Of a stretch of 64,000 bases of DNA, positions 1-9,955 are shown in pieces. The translations under genes were made by a program, and so were the position numbers. The notes under the pieces are model-generated. The model made no database searches, was not told the DNA's origin, and worked only from the letters and a program-made list of their open reading frames with translations. The first letter of the stretch is position 1; every line of letters starts with the position of its first letter. Origin of the DNA: Pseudolactococcus raffinolactis NBRC 100932 (GTDB taxonomy: Bacteria > Bacillota > Bacilli > Lactobacillales > Streptococcaceae); the NCBI RefSeq assembly GCF_001591765.1, contig NZ_BCVN01000008.1, positions 1-64,000 of the forward strand, in the 5' to 3' direction.

Positions 1-307
1 TTAAGTTTACTTTTTCTTAATATTTATACGTTTTATAATACTTAGTTAAAGATACACCAATTTCTACACTTTTATTTTGACACTTTACTTATACAATTGC
101 TAGATATTTCATAAAAAAATATTATTTTCTTGCTTTTGACAAAAAAAGTTCATTCTAAATCAAAAAAAACGACTAGATTTTTTTTAATCGTTTCGTTTCC
201 TTACCCATGCTCATGCACGTATGTGCCATCTAAGATTTTTCATTAGATACCATTGTCACGGCGAGTACTTTTTTATGAAAATCAATGTCTCAACTAAAAT
301 ACTCTGA
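1..307. other. intergenic, no gene recognised
   Basis: This is an AT-rich stretch with no convincing open frame on either strand and no clear promoter facing a known gene. The only structure I can support is a weak terminator-like hairpin near 168-192, listed separately. The segment at about 200-300 is less AT-rich and could be a decayed gene end, but I cannot assign it. Confidence 0.5.
161..192 (-). terminator. possible terminator after the PNPOx-like pseudogene
   Basis: On the minus strand AACGA pairs with TCGTT across an A/T-rich loop and is followed by a run of eight T. The stem is short, so this is a weak call. It lies about 115 bases downstream of the broken gene at 308-727. Confidence 0.35.
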
Positions 308-727
308 TCAGATTTCAAAATTCTCTTTCTTGAAATCCGCATAGTATCGTCCTTTATGCGCTGTAAACTTCAGCACACAATAATCTGGATCAGTCACGCC
401 TTCTGGATAGTACATCGTGTCACCTTCTCGCCAGATCATCTCTTTGGATTCATCGTCGGTGAGCACTTCCATCATATCAATTAACTACACACCACGAAAT
501 AGTTGCTCGTCACAAAAATAAATACAAGCCTTCGGGTTCTCCAGATATTGTGTTACTCGCATAGATGATGTATTGGTTGTGAACCAAAATGTGCTGATGC
601 CTTCTCGTTTCCGAGGAGACAGCATGGCTTTCATATTTGGAAAACAATCTTGGTCCATCGATCCGATAAATGATACGCTCTGTTTGTCAATTAAGTTGCC
701 AATCGTTTGTTCTGGGTTTTTCATCAT
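308..727 (-). pseudogene. pyridoxamine 5'-phosphate oxidase family protein, interrupted by an in-frame TAG
   Basis: The minus-strand frame gives an 80-residue N-terminal half (starting MMKNPEQTIG, with SVSFIGSMDQDCFPNMKAM) typical of small split-barrel flavin-binding proteins of the PNPOx-like superfamily. A TAG at 485-487 then stops it. The same frame continues without another stop as LIDMMEVLTDDESKEMIWRE and on to a TGA at 308-310, for 139 residues in all, the normal length for this group. The downstream part reads as the expected C-terminal half, so one nonsense change is the simplest explanation. The upstream start lacks a good ribosome site, although AAAGGAGG occurs around 810. Family assignment is from motif resemblance; the substrate is unknown. 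Confidence 0.75.
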
Positions 728-884
728 GATTTTTTACTACTGTTTAGAATTTTAACATTGATAGCACTGTGCATGATATATTTGGTTAGCTCTCTATTAA
801 CTTTGCCTCCTTTCGTTTGCCTACTGTAATATAGTAAAATTTCAAGAATCGCTCTAAAACAACCTTATGTTGATGGTATGCTTT

Positions 885-3398
885 TCAAAATAATTTATGA
901 CTGTTTAATCGTTTCTTCCTTTCTTTAGCCCATTTGGCAAAATCAATTATATCTTTTTCAATTTCATCAATCTCCGGTTCATTAATAGGAGTTTCATCCG
1001 AATGAGAATGCTCATAGAATGAATATTTTGTCATAATCCTATCAATTATGTCACAATCATCTTCAGTTATAAATGCAAGTTTTTTTACTTGAGAACTTTT
1101 TATTTCTTGATTATACCTAGTAACGATTTTTCCTATGAGCAAGTCCTCTATGCTTTTTTCAGCCAATTTTCTAAAATCTTGACAAATTTTCCAAATTGCA
1201 TCAGTATATGCCTCAGTATGTATATCTTTTTTCTTTATTTCGTTGATTCTATCGTTAACTAAAGTATTTAATGCAGTAACTATTTCTTGATGATCCACTC
1301 TAGATTTAGTGGCAATTCCTTTTTTATCGTTCCTAGATACAATCTCAACGACTTCTGTATCATCAGCCTCTGTTTGAAAAAGTTTCAATAAAGATAGTCT
1401 ATGAGTAAAAATAATCACTTGTCTTTTTTTTGATAATTCTGCTAATCTCTTGACAACCTTTCTCTCATAATCAACATCTAAAGATGATATTGGATCATCA
1501 AATATTAACGGATTATTTATACCACTAATTGTGTTGTCTGCCAAAAATGCTGCCATTGAAACAATTCTTTGCTCTCCTTCACTAAGAACTTCTTTCGGAG
1601 TTATTACTTCTTTACTATTAGCTATTAATACTAATCGTAATGAAACCTGTCCCTTGTTTGCTTTTCCTTTTTTTATTGCTACTTTAATTTTTCCAGAAGT
1701 TAATTCTTCAAGTTCTCTATTAAACCTTTCTATAAATGATTCAGTTAAAAGTAATTCTGTAAGTTTTTTCATGAACATAGTAACAGAAATAGTATTTGTT
1801 TTCTTTTCCGAAATTTTCAACTTATTTTTCCGTTGTATTTTCAAATTATTTTGAATAATAGTGTGAGAATTCTCTTTGTAATATTCTTTTATTTTTAATT
1901 CAATATATTCAGTCTTGAGTTTTTCTACTTCCTCAACATTTGAACTCAAGTTTAATAATTCAAGCTCTTCAATCGTAACTTTCTTCTTGTCTTTAACCAG
2001 ATCTATTATTGAAAAAATTTGTGTAATATCATTCTTTTTAGCTTTTTTCAAATCACTAATTTGATCAAAAATGGATCTATAAACAGATAAAATCTTATCG
2101 GCTGTATCATTTTCAAAGTCTACTCTTTTAATATCAGATATAAAATCTTCAACACTCTTTAACACAAAGGGAAGAGTCACACATTGTTTTATATTAATTT
2201 CAGTTTGTATTATATCTTGATTAATTTCACTATTCACATAAGAATCAATAGTCTGATATCTTTTCGCAACTTCACCCGTTAACTTTTGACCACACAAACT
2301 ACAATTACATTGATTTTCTTGCAATATAGAAAATTTCCTTGCATATGACCATAATAGTTGCCACTCTTTACTTTCTACTATTGCATCATCAATATCTTTT
2401 GTTGTACTTAAAAAACTTTTCTTCAATTTATCCTGAATATTTTTTTGAAACTTCAGCTTTTCGCTAAGTTTTATAAAACTATCAATTCTTTCTTCAGTAT
2501 AAAAAGTTGAACATTTATCAAGAAATTCTAACAACGAATTACAAGATATTATGATTGCATCCAGTTGTTTTTTTCGATTTCGAGTATCAGTTTCTTGAAA
2601 AAATATATTTAGTTTATTCAATCTTACTTCATCATTTTTATCATATGATGTATAAAGAACTTCCGGTACTTCTTTGATGCCTTTAACATACTTTATATCA
2701 ATTCCCATATAATTCTTCGGAGTTAATAACTCCTCACATTCAATGGTTTTTATTTTTTCCTGAATATTTTGTCTAATAAAATCCATTACTTGAATCAATT
2801 TAGTGAAATAAGTTAGAAGTATTGGCTGATATGAGGCAACATTATTCTGTGTAATATACCCCTCTGAAACATATGTATCAAAGATACTAACTGGAAGAAT
2901 TTTATCTTCTTTATCTATTCCCTCAAACGATTTTTGAATTACATTGTTTTCATCATTAACAGAAAATTCCACTTTGGCTCTAGGAATTTCAGAATTTGTA
3001 CTAAATACATTTCCCAAAATTTTCTCTTTATGAGGGCTGTTTGTAAAACCTTTCAAAACTCTCACATAACCCGATTTTCCAGCACCGTTTAAACCATAAA
3101 TGATTGTCGGATTTTCTTGTGAAAACACTAAGGGGGTCTTATCATAAAGGGCATTGACGTTTTTAGTTTCATTAATTTACAATAGGAGAATTTTATCACT
3201 TATACCATTAAGATTAAATCGGTCGATATTTAATTTTTGATTCTCAAAAATAGTATCATTTATGAGTGAGTCCATTATCTCATCAAGAAAGTCATTATCA
3301 ATTTTTTTCTCTTCAAAAATTCTAATCAGTATTTTTACTACCCATGGTTCCTGCTTTTCAACCCATTCTTCTATTTCTTGATTTACAGTGAATTTCAT
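885..3398 (-). pseudogene. large AAA ATPase (AAA_13-like), interrupted by an in-frame TAA at codon 74
   Basis: Read from an ATG at 3398, which has a strong GGAAGGAAG ribosome site and a promoter at 3430-3458, the frame encodes MKFTVNQEIEEWVEKQEPW and runs to codon 74. There a TAA (3177-3179) interrupts it. It then resumes in the same frame as INETKNVNALYDKTPLVF and stays open to 885. The whole would be about 837 residues. Seen are Walker A GLNGAGKS (about residues 102-109), a CxxC pair (CNCSLCG, near 363), a long coiled central part, an ABC-type signature LSEGEQR (near 605), Walker B LIFDDP (near 634) and a C-terminal YEHSHSDETP motif. This is the SMC/RecF-like AAA_13 group, some members of which act in phage defence. 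A GTG at 3128 gives a 747-residue frame but lacks a ribosome site and drops the first strand of the ATPase fold, so functional rescue is doubtful. Confidence 0.75.
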
Positions 3399-3429
3399 GA
3401 CTCTTCTTCCTTCCTTAGATATAGTTTCT

Positions 3430-3458
3430 ATTTTACTTATTTTAAATATAAATAGCAA
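3430..3458 (-). promoter_or_regulatory. promoter of the AAA ATPase gene
   Basis: TTGCTA (3453-3458) and TAAAAT (3430-3435) are separated by exactly 17 bases, about 32 bases upstream of the ATG at 3398. This position argues that translation begins at 3398 and not further upstream. Confidence 0.65.
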
Positions 3459-3542
3459 GTTATATTATTTTATATTAAAAAAACAATTTTTTATATCAAT
3501 TATGATTTCCAGATATTTAGGAAAATATTTTTAGTGAAATTG

Positions 3543-3579
3543 AAAAAAATACCTCTATTAGTTCAACAGAGATATTTTT
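3543..3579 (-). terminator. terminator after guaA
   Basis: AATACCTCT and AGAGATATT form a nine-base stem with one wobble and an eleven-base loop, with A/T runs on both sides, so it may work in both directions. It is the first hairpin downstream of the guaA stop. Confidence 0.6.
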
Positions 3580-3719
3580 CCTATTATTAAATTTACTGAA
3601 ATACCCAGATTTTGGCGAGACTTTTTGCGGGGGACTAAGTCAGTTTAACCAATTTTGAGCCTTTTACAACTCGTAAACCCTTTTAAATCAGCGTTGAAGT
3701 TTCAAATTTATTGACTTCG

Positions 3720-5273
3720 TTATTCCCACTCAACAGTAGCTGGTGGCTTAGCCGTAATATCATAGACGACGCGGTTAACACCTTTAACTTCATTGGTGAT
3801 ACGACGTGAAACCTCAGCGAGGACTTGCCAGTCGATTTCAGCGAAGTCAGCGGTCATCCCATCAATAGATGTAATGGCACGAATGGCGATAACTGTATCA
3901 TAGCTACGGAAGTCACCAGTTACACCAACTGAGCTAACACCTGTATCGACAGTGAAGTATTGCCAGATTTTCTCGTTGAGGCCTGCTTTTGCGATTTCTT
4001 CACGAAGGATCAAGTCTGAATCACGGACTTTTTCAAGGCGTGGTTCTGTAATTTCACCCATGATACGGATAGCAAGACCTGGACCTGGGAAAGGTTGGCG
4101 CCAAACAAGATCGTGTGGCATGCCAAGAACTTCACCAAGTTCGCGGACTTCATCTTTAAAGAGTTTGTTCAATGGCTCGATCAGCTCAAACTGCATATCT
4201 TCAGGCAGTCCACCAACATTATGGTGACTCTTGATTGTTTGTGCTGTATCTGTACCAGATTCGATGACGTCAGTGTAAAGTGTGCCTTGGGCAAGGAAGT
4301 CGACACCGTCAAGTTTTGAGGCTTCATCGTCAAAGACTTCGATAAATTCATTGCCGATGATTTTACGTTTTTTCTCAGGATCAGCAACGCCAGCTAGTTT
4401 GCTCATGAAGCGTTCTTTGCTGTCTACTTTGATGATGTTGAGGCCGAATTTGCCGCCCAAGTCGTTCATGACTTGTTCTGCTTCGCCTTTACGGAGTAAG
4501 CCATGGTCAACGAAGATAGATGTCAATTGATCGCCGATGGCACGTTGCAAGAGCACGCCTACGACTGATGAATCGACACCGCCAGAAAGACCAAGCAAGA
4601 CTTTTTTATCGCCGACTTTTTCGCGAATTTCTTTGATTTGTTGGTCTACGAAACCAGCCATTGACCAGTCGCCAGATGCTTGCGCGATGTTCTTCACGAA
4701 GTTTTCAATGATGTCGTGACCATATTCGCTGAGGGTTGTTTCAGCATGGAATTGCACGCCATAAAGGCCTTTTTCATCATTTGCAATGGCTGCAATTGGT
4801 GTTTTATCGGTATGGGCCGCAATTTTAAAACCTTCTGGTAGGACAGTGACGTTATCAGAATGGCTCATCAAAACAGTTTGCTCAGCGGGTGTGCCTGCAA
4901 GCAATTTAGATGTGGCATCAAGGTTAATTTTGGTTGGACCAAACTCTCCATTACCTGGGTTAGCTTCTACTTTTCCCCCTAGTTTTTGAGTCATGAGCTG
5001 CATGCCATAACAAATGCCCAAAACGGGAACGCCAAGCTCAAATACACCTGGATCAATATCAAAAGCGTCATCTTCATAGACTGAGTTAGGACCGCCTGAA
5101 ATGATAATGGCTTTAGGATTGTAGGCTTTGATCTCGTCGAGGGTCATTTTATGGCTTTTCAGCTCAGAAAAGACGCCAAATTCACGAATCCGACGGGTAA
5201 TCAATTGGTTGTACTGGCTACCGTAGTCGAGGACGATGATTTTCTGCATCTCTTGCTTATCTGTGGTTGTCAA
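3720..5273 (-). CDS. guaA: GMP synthase (glutamine-hydrolysing)
   Basis: It converts XMP to GMP using ATP and glutamine, the last step of de novo guanine nucleotide synthesis. The N-terminal class I amidotransferase domain has the nucleophile in GICYGMQL (Cys88) and a later GVQFHAET His/Glu pair. It is followed by the PP-loop ATPase [11 protein letters not shown] and the C-terminal dimerisation domain ending PPATVEWE. I place the start at the TTG at 5273, because AGAAGGAG sits six bases upstream; that gives 517 residues, the usual length. An upstream TTG at 5300 would put the ribosome site inside the gene. It is monocistronic, with an extended -10 promoter at 5317 and a terminator at 3543. 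Confidence 0.97.
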   Translation of the reverse strand: MTTTDKQEMQKIIVLDYGSQYNQLITRRIREFGVFSELKSHKMTLDEIKAYNPKAIIISGGPNSVYEDDAFDIDPGVFELGVPVLGICYGMQLMTQKLGGKVEANPGNGEFGPTKINLDATSKLLAGTPAEQTVLMSHSDNVTVLPEGFKIAAHTDKTPIAAIANDEKGLYGVQFHAETTLSEYGHDIIENFVKNIAQASGDWSMAGFVDQQIKEIREKVGDKKVLLGLSGGVDSSVVGVLLQRAIGDQLTSIFVDHGLLRKGEAEQVMNDLGGKFGLNIIKVDSKERFMSKLAGVADPEKKRKIIGNEFIEVFDDEASKLDGVDFLAQGTLYTDVIESGTDTAQTIKSHHNVGGLPEDMQFELIEPLNKLFKDEVRELGEVLGMPHDLVWRQPFPGPGLAIRIMGEITEPRLEKVRDSDLILREEIAKAGLNEKIWQYFTVDTGVSSVGVTGDFRSYDTVIAIRAITSIDGMTADFAEIDWQVLAEVSRRITNEVKGVNRVVYDITAKPPATVEWE

Positions 5274-5316
5274 AGTAGAACTCCTTCTCTTATGTTGCAA
5301 AAATTAGATTACATCT

Positions 5317-5325
5317 ATTTTACCA
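5317..5325 (-). promoter_or_regulatory. guaA promoter, extended -10
   Basis: TGGTAAAAT reads as an extended -10 box (TGn plus TAAAAT) about 44 bases upstream of the TTG start. It directly follows the T-run of the rluD terminator, so the two elements are fused. No good -35 is visible. Confidence 0.55.
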
Positions 5326-5349
5326 AAAAAAATGCCCTTTTGCATTTTT
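5324..5349 (-). terminator. terminator after rluD
   Basis: On the minus strand AATGC, a six-base loop and GCATT are followed by eight T. The stem is short but the T-run is strong. It ends where the guaA promoter begins. Confidence 0.6.
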
Positions 5350-5366
5350 ATTTTTGGTGGTAGACC

Positions 5367-6266
5367 TTAGTCTTCTCTTAATTTGTCTAGTGTGGTTTGG
5401 AAAAGTTTCGGTGGATCTTGCTCGAACGCTAACCATTGGTGTGTCCTTGGGTGTTCAAATCCTAGCATTTGTGCATGTAAAAACTGACCATTGTTAGGTT
5501 TTAAGGCATTTTTCGGTCCGTATAAAGGATCACCTGCCACAGGATGGCCGATATAGGCCATGTGCACACGGATTTGATGGGTGCGGCCTGTCTCTAGGGT
5601 CAAACTGACCAAGGTAAAATCACCAAAACGCTCTAGCACTTCAAAATGAGTCAAGGCAGGCTTGCCACCGGCGATAACAGCTTGCTTTTTGCGATCCTTG
5701 GCATTGCGGCCTATCGGTGCTTCAATGATGCCACGGTCATTAAGTAAGTTACCATGGATAATGGCAAGATAACGACGTTTCGACGTGTGATCTTTAAGCT
5801 GAGCGGCTAGGAATTCATGCGCTTGGTCATTTTTAGCGACCATTAACAGGCCACTGGTATCCTTATCGATACGGTGCACAATGCCAGGTCTGATCACGCC
5901 ATTGATGCTTGACAGGTTGGTCATGTGATACATCAATGCGTTAACGAGAGTGCCCGTTTGATGACCTGCTGAGGGATGGACGACCATGCCTTGTGGTTTA
6001 TTAATCACGGCGACATCATCATCTTCATAAACGATGTCAAGTGGGATGTTTTCCGCTTCATAGGACAAGACTTCAGGCTCAGGGATGTCAAATGACACGA
6101 TGTCATTTTCTAACACTTTGTATTTGGCTTTTTTGATTTGACCATTGACCAAAACAGCATCTGCTTTAATCAGGTCATTGGCCTGAGTTCGTGATACCTC
6201 TGAGTTATCTGAGATGGCCTTGTCAAGTCGCAATCCTGCGGACTGGGCTTTAATTTTTATTTTCAA
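5367..6266 (-). CDS. rluD: RluA/RluD family 23S rRNA pseudouridine synthase
   Basis: It isomerises uridine to pseudouridine in large-subunit rRNA. An S4 RNA-binding domain covers roughly residues 13-70, followed by the catalytic domain with the family signature HRIDKDTSGLLMV, whose Asp134 is the catalytic residue; GRTHQIRVH comes later. At 299 residues it is the usual size. The start is TTG at 6266, preceded by AAGG ten bases upstream, seven bases after the lspA stop. The lspA-rluD pair is common in Gram-positive bacteria and indicates co-transcription. The exact modification site (RluD type or another RluA type) cannot be settled here. Confidence 0.9.
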   Translation of the reverse strand: MKIKIKAQSAGLRLDKAISDNSEVSRTQANDLIKADAVLVNGQIKKAKYKVLENDIVSFDIPEPEVLSYEAENIPLDIVYEDDDVAVINKPQGMVVHPSAGHQTGTLVNALMYHMTNLSSINGVIRPGIVHRIDKDTSGLLMVAKNDQAHEFLAAQLKDHTSKRRYLAIIHGNLLNDRGIIEAPIGRNAKDRKKQAVIAGGKPALTHFEVLERFGDFTLVSLTLETGRTHQIRVHMAYIGHPVAGDPLYGPKNALKPNNGQFLHAQMLGFEHPRTHQWLAFEQDPPKLFQTTLDKLRED

Positions 6267-6272
6267 TTTATC

Positions 6273-6731
6273 TTAACCTTCATCTTTTTCTATCAAAATA
6301 CCAATAAAGAGCACTACGAATCCTATCGACAGCAAAATATCTGCTACATTGAAAATAGGAAAGTTGATAAAGTCGAGCTGGAACATATCAACGACGTAGC
6401 CTTGGCGCACTCGGTCAATAAAGTTGCCTAAGGCACCTGAAATGATCAAGGTTAGGCCAATGCCATACCAATTTTTTGACAGATTTTTGAGCCAAAACCA
6501 GATAGCGACTGCCAAGACGATCACAGTCGTCAAGACAAAGAACCATTGCTGACCTTCTAAGATAGACCAGGCCGCACCGTTATTGCGCAGATGAGTCAGT
6601 GACAAGATGCCATTGATGACAGACTTTTGCTCTGATAATCTAAGATTTTTGACGATGGCCATCTTGACGATTTGGTCAAGGACAATGCCTAATATAATCA
6701 CGATTGGTAAACTTATTTTTTTTAACTTCAT
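6273..6731 (-). CDS. lspA: lipoprotein signal peptidase (signal peptidase II)
   Basis: This membrane aspartic protease cleaves signal peptides of prolipoproteins after lipid transfer. The 152 residues show four hydrophobic segments and the catalytic aspartates in GALGNFIDRV (Asp106) and FNVADI (Asp131), plus the conserved NNGAAW. A likely substrate in this window is the ApbE lipoprotein. No Shine-Dalgarno precedes the ATG; instead TGGTATAAT ends exactly six bases before it, so the mRNA should begin at or within a base of the A of the ATG (leaderless). It is followed by rluD after a short gap. Confidence 0.95.
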   Translation of the reverse strand: MKLKKISLPIVIILGIVLDQIVKMAIVKNLRLSEQKSVINGILSLTHLRNNGAAWSILEGQQWFFVLTTVIVLAVAIWFWLKNLSKNWYGIGLTLIISGALGNFIDRVRQGYVVDMFQLDFINFPIFNVADILLSIGFVVLFIGILIEKDEG

Positions 6732-6737
6732 TGTTTC

Positions 6738-6746
6738 ATTATACCA
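6738..6746 (-). promoter_or_regulatory. lspA promoter, predicted leaderless start
   Basis: Extended -10 TGGTATAAT with the hexamer at 6738-6743; GAAACA separates it from the ATG at 6731. It starts in the T-run of the parC terminator. The -35 is poor, as expected for an extended -10 promoter. Confidence 0.6.
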
Positions 6747-6769
6747 AAAAAAGCAAGCATCTGCTTGCT
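6745..6769 (-). terminator. terminator after parC
   Basis: AGCAAGCA and TGCTTGCT form a perfect eight-base stem followed by seven T on the minus strand. It lies 25 bases after the parC stop and abuts the lspA promoter. Confidence 0.85.
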
Positions 6770-6793
6770 AAATTTGCCAATTAAGGGGTTAGA

Positions 6794-9241
6794 CTATTTC
6801 AACTGTGCAGATTTAACGCCACCCTCAATCGCCTCATCAAAGATAAAGGAACCGTTTGATGTCCGGTCGAGCAGATTTAAGTCTGGTAAATTGATTTCAA
6901 ATAATTTATCAGTTTGTGATAGGACTTGTAGCATTTGTAATTCTTGGTCAGTTTCAGAGAATAAATCGCCTCCGTAGACGTTTTTCACTGTACCTGAGGC
7001 AAATACTTTATGTGGTGCTTTTTTGAGGTCACGAAGTATTTGTAAGCCACGACCTGCACGGCTTTTAGCTGGAATTTCATTGAAATTTACACGTTTCAGA
7101 GACCCACGCTGCGTCAAAATATAGAATGAATCGGTATCAGCAAAATAACTTGCAACGACAAAATCGTCGTCTTTCAAGTTAATAGATTTAACACCAGCAG
7201 CTTTTGCACCAACAACTGGTACATCTTGCGATGAGAATCTCAAGGCATAGCCATTATAAGTCACCAACATCACATCAGCATTTTGATCAAAGTCTACTGA
7301 AACAACCCGATCATCAGCCTGCTTGAATTTGGCATACTGCGCAGATTTTGAGCGATAAGTTCGCCAAGGTTTGAAGTCAGCGAGCGCTACTTTTTTAATC
7401 AAGCCAAATTTGGTCGACACCATAAGCTCACGAGACTCTAGATCAAAATCATCTAAGATTTGGACGAATAGAATTTCTTCCTCTTGAGAAAAGTTATTGA
7501 CCAAGGAAGAGCTGTGCGTACCAATATCTTTCCACTTAATATCATCCAACTCATGAATTGGTCGATAGATGACATTACCAAAGGTCGTGAACATCAGCAG
7601 ATGCTGCGTGGTTACCGCAGGTTGATGGAAAATCAGGCGATCATCCCCACGTTTGCCGATTTCTTCCAGTTTAGAGGCTGAAAAACTACGTGGCGTTGTG
7701 CGTTTGACATAGCCGGAACGTGTCACGCTGACAATCGTTTCTTCTTTAACGATGAGTGAGGCAGCTTGAACTTCAACTGCGACCACTTCATCCACCAAAA
7801 TACTTTTACGAGGTTGCCCGAATTTCTTTTTGACTTCGCGCAATTCACGCTTCATCACATTAAACATCGTTTTTTCATCATTGATGATGGCGGACAATGT
7901 TGTGATGCGCTCTTTGAGCTCCGCTTCTTCACTTTGCAAAGTGACCACATCTGTATTTGTCAAACGATACAGTTGTAAAGTCACGATGGCTTCGGCTTGG
8001 GGTTCAGTAAAATCATAAGAAGCCATCAAGTTTTCTCTGGCATCCGCTTTATTATCACTGGCACGGATGAGGGCAATGACTTCATCCAAAATGCTCAGAA
8101 CACGAATCAGACCTTCGACGATGTGCAGACGTTTTTCTGCCTTATTACGATCATAGATAGAACGTGAGCGGATGATGTCGCGTTTGTGGCTGATATAGCT
8201 TGATAAGATCGGGACTATCCCAACTTGACGCGGTGTGGCATTGTCAATCGCAACCATATTGAAGTTATAATTGACCTGTAGATCGGTATATTTGAGCAGA
8301 TAATTTAAAATCAGCTCAGCATCCGCATCTTTTCTCAGCTCAATCGCAATCCGTAAGCCATCTCGGTCAGATTCATCACGGACTTCCGCAATACCTGCTA
8401 CTTTAGCATTGACCCGGACATCATCGATTTTTTTGACCAATGTTGCTTTGTTCAGCTCATAAGGAATTTCAGTGACGACGATTTCTTTTTTACCGCCCTT
8501 GAGTTCTTCAATCTTGGTTTTAGACCGGACAACAACCTTGCCTTTACCAGTTTCATAAGCTTTTTTGATTTCAGACTTGCCTTGGATTGTAGCACCTGTT
8601 GGGAAGTCTGGGCCAGGTAGGAAGTCCATCAACTTATCAACGGTCGCAGTCGGATGGTCGATCATATAGACTGTGGCATCAATGACTTCACTTAAATTAT
8701 GCGTCGGTATATCCGTCGCGTACCCAGCTGAAATCCCTGTTGAACCATTGACCAAGAGATTTGGAAAACTGGCTGGTAAAACGGTCGGCTCTTTTTCGGT
8801 ATCATCAAAGTTCCAAGCGAAGGGCACGGTATCTTTGTCAATATCTTGTAAGAGGTAGGCCGAAATTTCAGATAGGCGCGCCTCGGTATAACGCATGGCT
8901 GCGGGTGGATCACCATCCATTGAGCCGTTATTTCCGTGCATTTCGACGAGGACTTGGCCCATTTTCCAGTCCTGTGAGAGGCGAACCATGGCATCATAAA
9001 TCGAACTATCGCCGTGGGGGTGATAGTTACCCATGATATTTCCGACTGATTTGGCAGATTTCCGATAGCCCTTATCAAAGGTGTTACCGTCTTTATTCAT
9101 CGAATAGAGAATCCGGCGCTGAACAGGTTTCAAGCCGTCCCGAATATCCGGTAAGGCGCGCTCCTGTATGATATATTTAGAATAGCGACCAAATCGGTCG
9201 CCCATAATCTCTTCTAGAGAGAGTTTTTGTACATTGCTCAT
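6794..9241 (-). CDS. parC: DNA topoisomerase IV subunit A
   Basis: With ParE it decatenates daughter chromosomes. The breakage-reunion domain has the active-site tyrosine in MRYTEAR (Tyr118) and ends in a beta-pinwheel C-terminal domain. The quinolone-resistance region reads HPHGDSSIYDAM with Ser79 and Asp83, the residues found in susceptible streptococci. The 815 residues match the family. It is the last gene of an operon-like run parE, trkH, trkA, parC, starting 18 bases after the trkA stop, so the topoisomerase IV genes are separated here by a potassium transporter. The ATG at 9241 has only a purine-rich A/G tract upstream. Confidence 0.97.
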   Translation of the reverse strand: MSNVQKLSLEEIMGDRFGRYSKYIIQERALPDIRDGLKPVQRRILYSMNKDGNTFDKGYRKSAKSVGNIMGNYHPHGDSSIYDAMVRLSQDWKMGQVLVEMHGNNGSMDGDPPAAMRYTEARLSEISAYLLQDIDKDTVPFAWNFDDTEKEPTVLPASFPNLLVNGSTGISAGYATDIPTHNLSEVIDATVYMIDHPTATVDKLMDFLPGPDFPTGATIQGKSEIKKAYETGKGKVVVRSKTKIEELKGGKKEIVVTEIPYELNKATLVKKIDDVRVNAKVAGIAEVRDESDRDGLRIAIELRKDADAELILNYLLKYTDLQVNYNFNMVAIDNATPRQVGIVPILSSYISHKRDIIRSRSIYDRNKAEKRLHIVEGLIRVLSILDEVIALIRASDNKADARENLMASYDFTEPQAEAIVTLQLYRLTNTDVVTLQSEEAELKERITTLSAIINDEKTMFNVMKRELREVKKKFGQPRKSILVDEVVAVEVQAASLIVKEETIVSVTRSGYVKRTTPRSFSASKLEEIGKRGDDRLIFHQPAVTTQHLLMFTTFGNVIYRPIHELDDIKWKDIGTHSSSLVNNFSQEEEILFVQILDDFDLESRELMVSTKFGLIKKVALADFKPWRTYRSKSAQYAKFKQADDRVVSVDFDQNADVMLVTYNGYALRFSSQDVPVVGAKAAGVKSINLKDDDFVVASYFADTDSFYILTQRGSLKRVNFNEIPAKSRAGRGLQILRDLKKAPHKVFASGTVKNVYGGDLFSETDQELQMLQVLSQTDKLFEINLPDLNLLDRTSNGSFIFDEAIEGGVKSAQLK

Positions 9242-9259
9242 AGTTTTTTCTTTTTCTTT

Positions 9260-9913
9260 TTATATGATTTCAGAGAAATTTTCGATGTCTTCTTTGGTTC
9301 CAACGACATAAAGAACATCGCCCAAGCCGATTTTCGTATTGTGTTTACCAATCGTTGCCGTGCCATCTGCTTTCTTTACAAATGCGACATTGACGTGATA
9401 CTCTTGGGTCAGGTTAGCTTGAAAGAGGTTGAGACCATCGAATCTGATATTTCTGACGGCAATCTTGGCAAATGAGTAGTCATCTGATAGATCTAGATAT
9501 TCAGAGATATCTGGATGTACTAGATTATCAGCAACCCGATCTCCAGCATCTTTTTCAGGCTGAATAATCTTATCCGCGCCAATTTTCGACAAGACCTTGA
9601 TTTGTACATCTGTTGTTGCTTTGGCCACCACGTTTTTAGCACCAGCCTCAATCACGATCATGGTCGTCAAAATACTGGCTTGTACGTTTCTGCCAATGGC
9701 AACTACCACACCGTTAAACTTATCAATTTCAACATTCTTTAACACACGCTCATCCGTCGCATCCGCGATCATGACGTGTGTGGCAATATCTTTGTAGTCA
9801 TCAATTTTTTTGGCATCAGTATCTATGGCCACAACTTCGTGACCATTTTTGACTAAACTTTTCACGACGCTAGAGCCAAATCGACCCAAGCCAATCACAC
9901 AAAAACTTTTCAT
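9260..9913 (-). CDS. ktrA: Trk/Ktr potassium uptake regulatory subunit (RCK domain)
   Basis: This cytoplasmic subunit gates the TrkH/KtrB channel by binding nucleotides. An N-terminal Rossmann RCK domain shows VIGLGRFGSS and the acidic residue of AIDTDAKK at the end of strand 2. A TrkA_C domain fills roughly residues 135-217 (SFAKIAVRN, then YVVGTKEDIENF). The 217 residues fit KtrA/TrkA of Firmicutes. It lies directly downstream of trkH, and the pair sits between parE and parC. The name trkA would serve equally well. No c-di-AMP site can be proven by eye, though TrkA_C domains of this group often bind it. Confidence 0.9.
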   Translation of the reverse strand: MKSFCVIGLGRFGSSVVKSLVKNGHEVVAIDTDAKKIDDYKDIATHVMIADATDERVLKNVEIDKFNGVVVAIGRNVQASILTTMIVIEAGAKNVVAKATTDVQIKVLSKIGADKIIQPEKDAGDRVADNLVHPDISEYLDLSDDYSFAKIAVRNIRFDGLNLFQANLTQEYHVNVAFVKKADGTATIGKHNTKIGLGDVLYVVGTKEDIENFSEII

Positions 9914-9955
9914 CTCATATTCTTTCTTTAAAGTGCCGGTAAGTTAAGTCAAACC

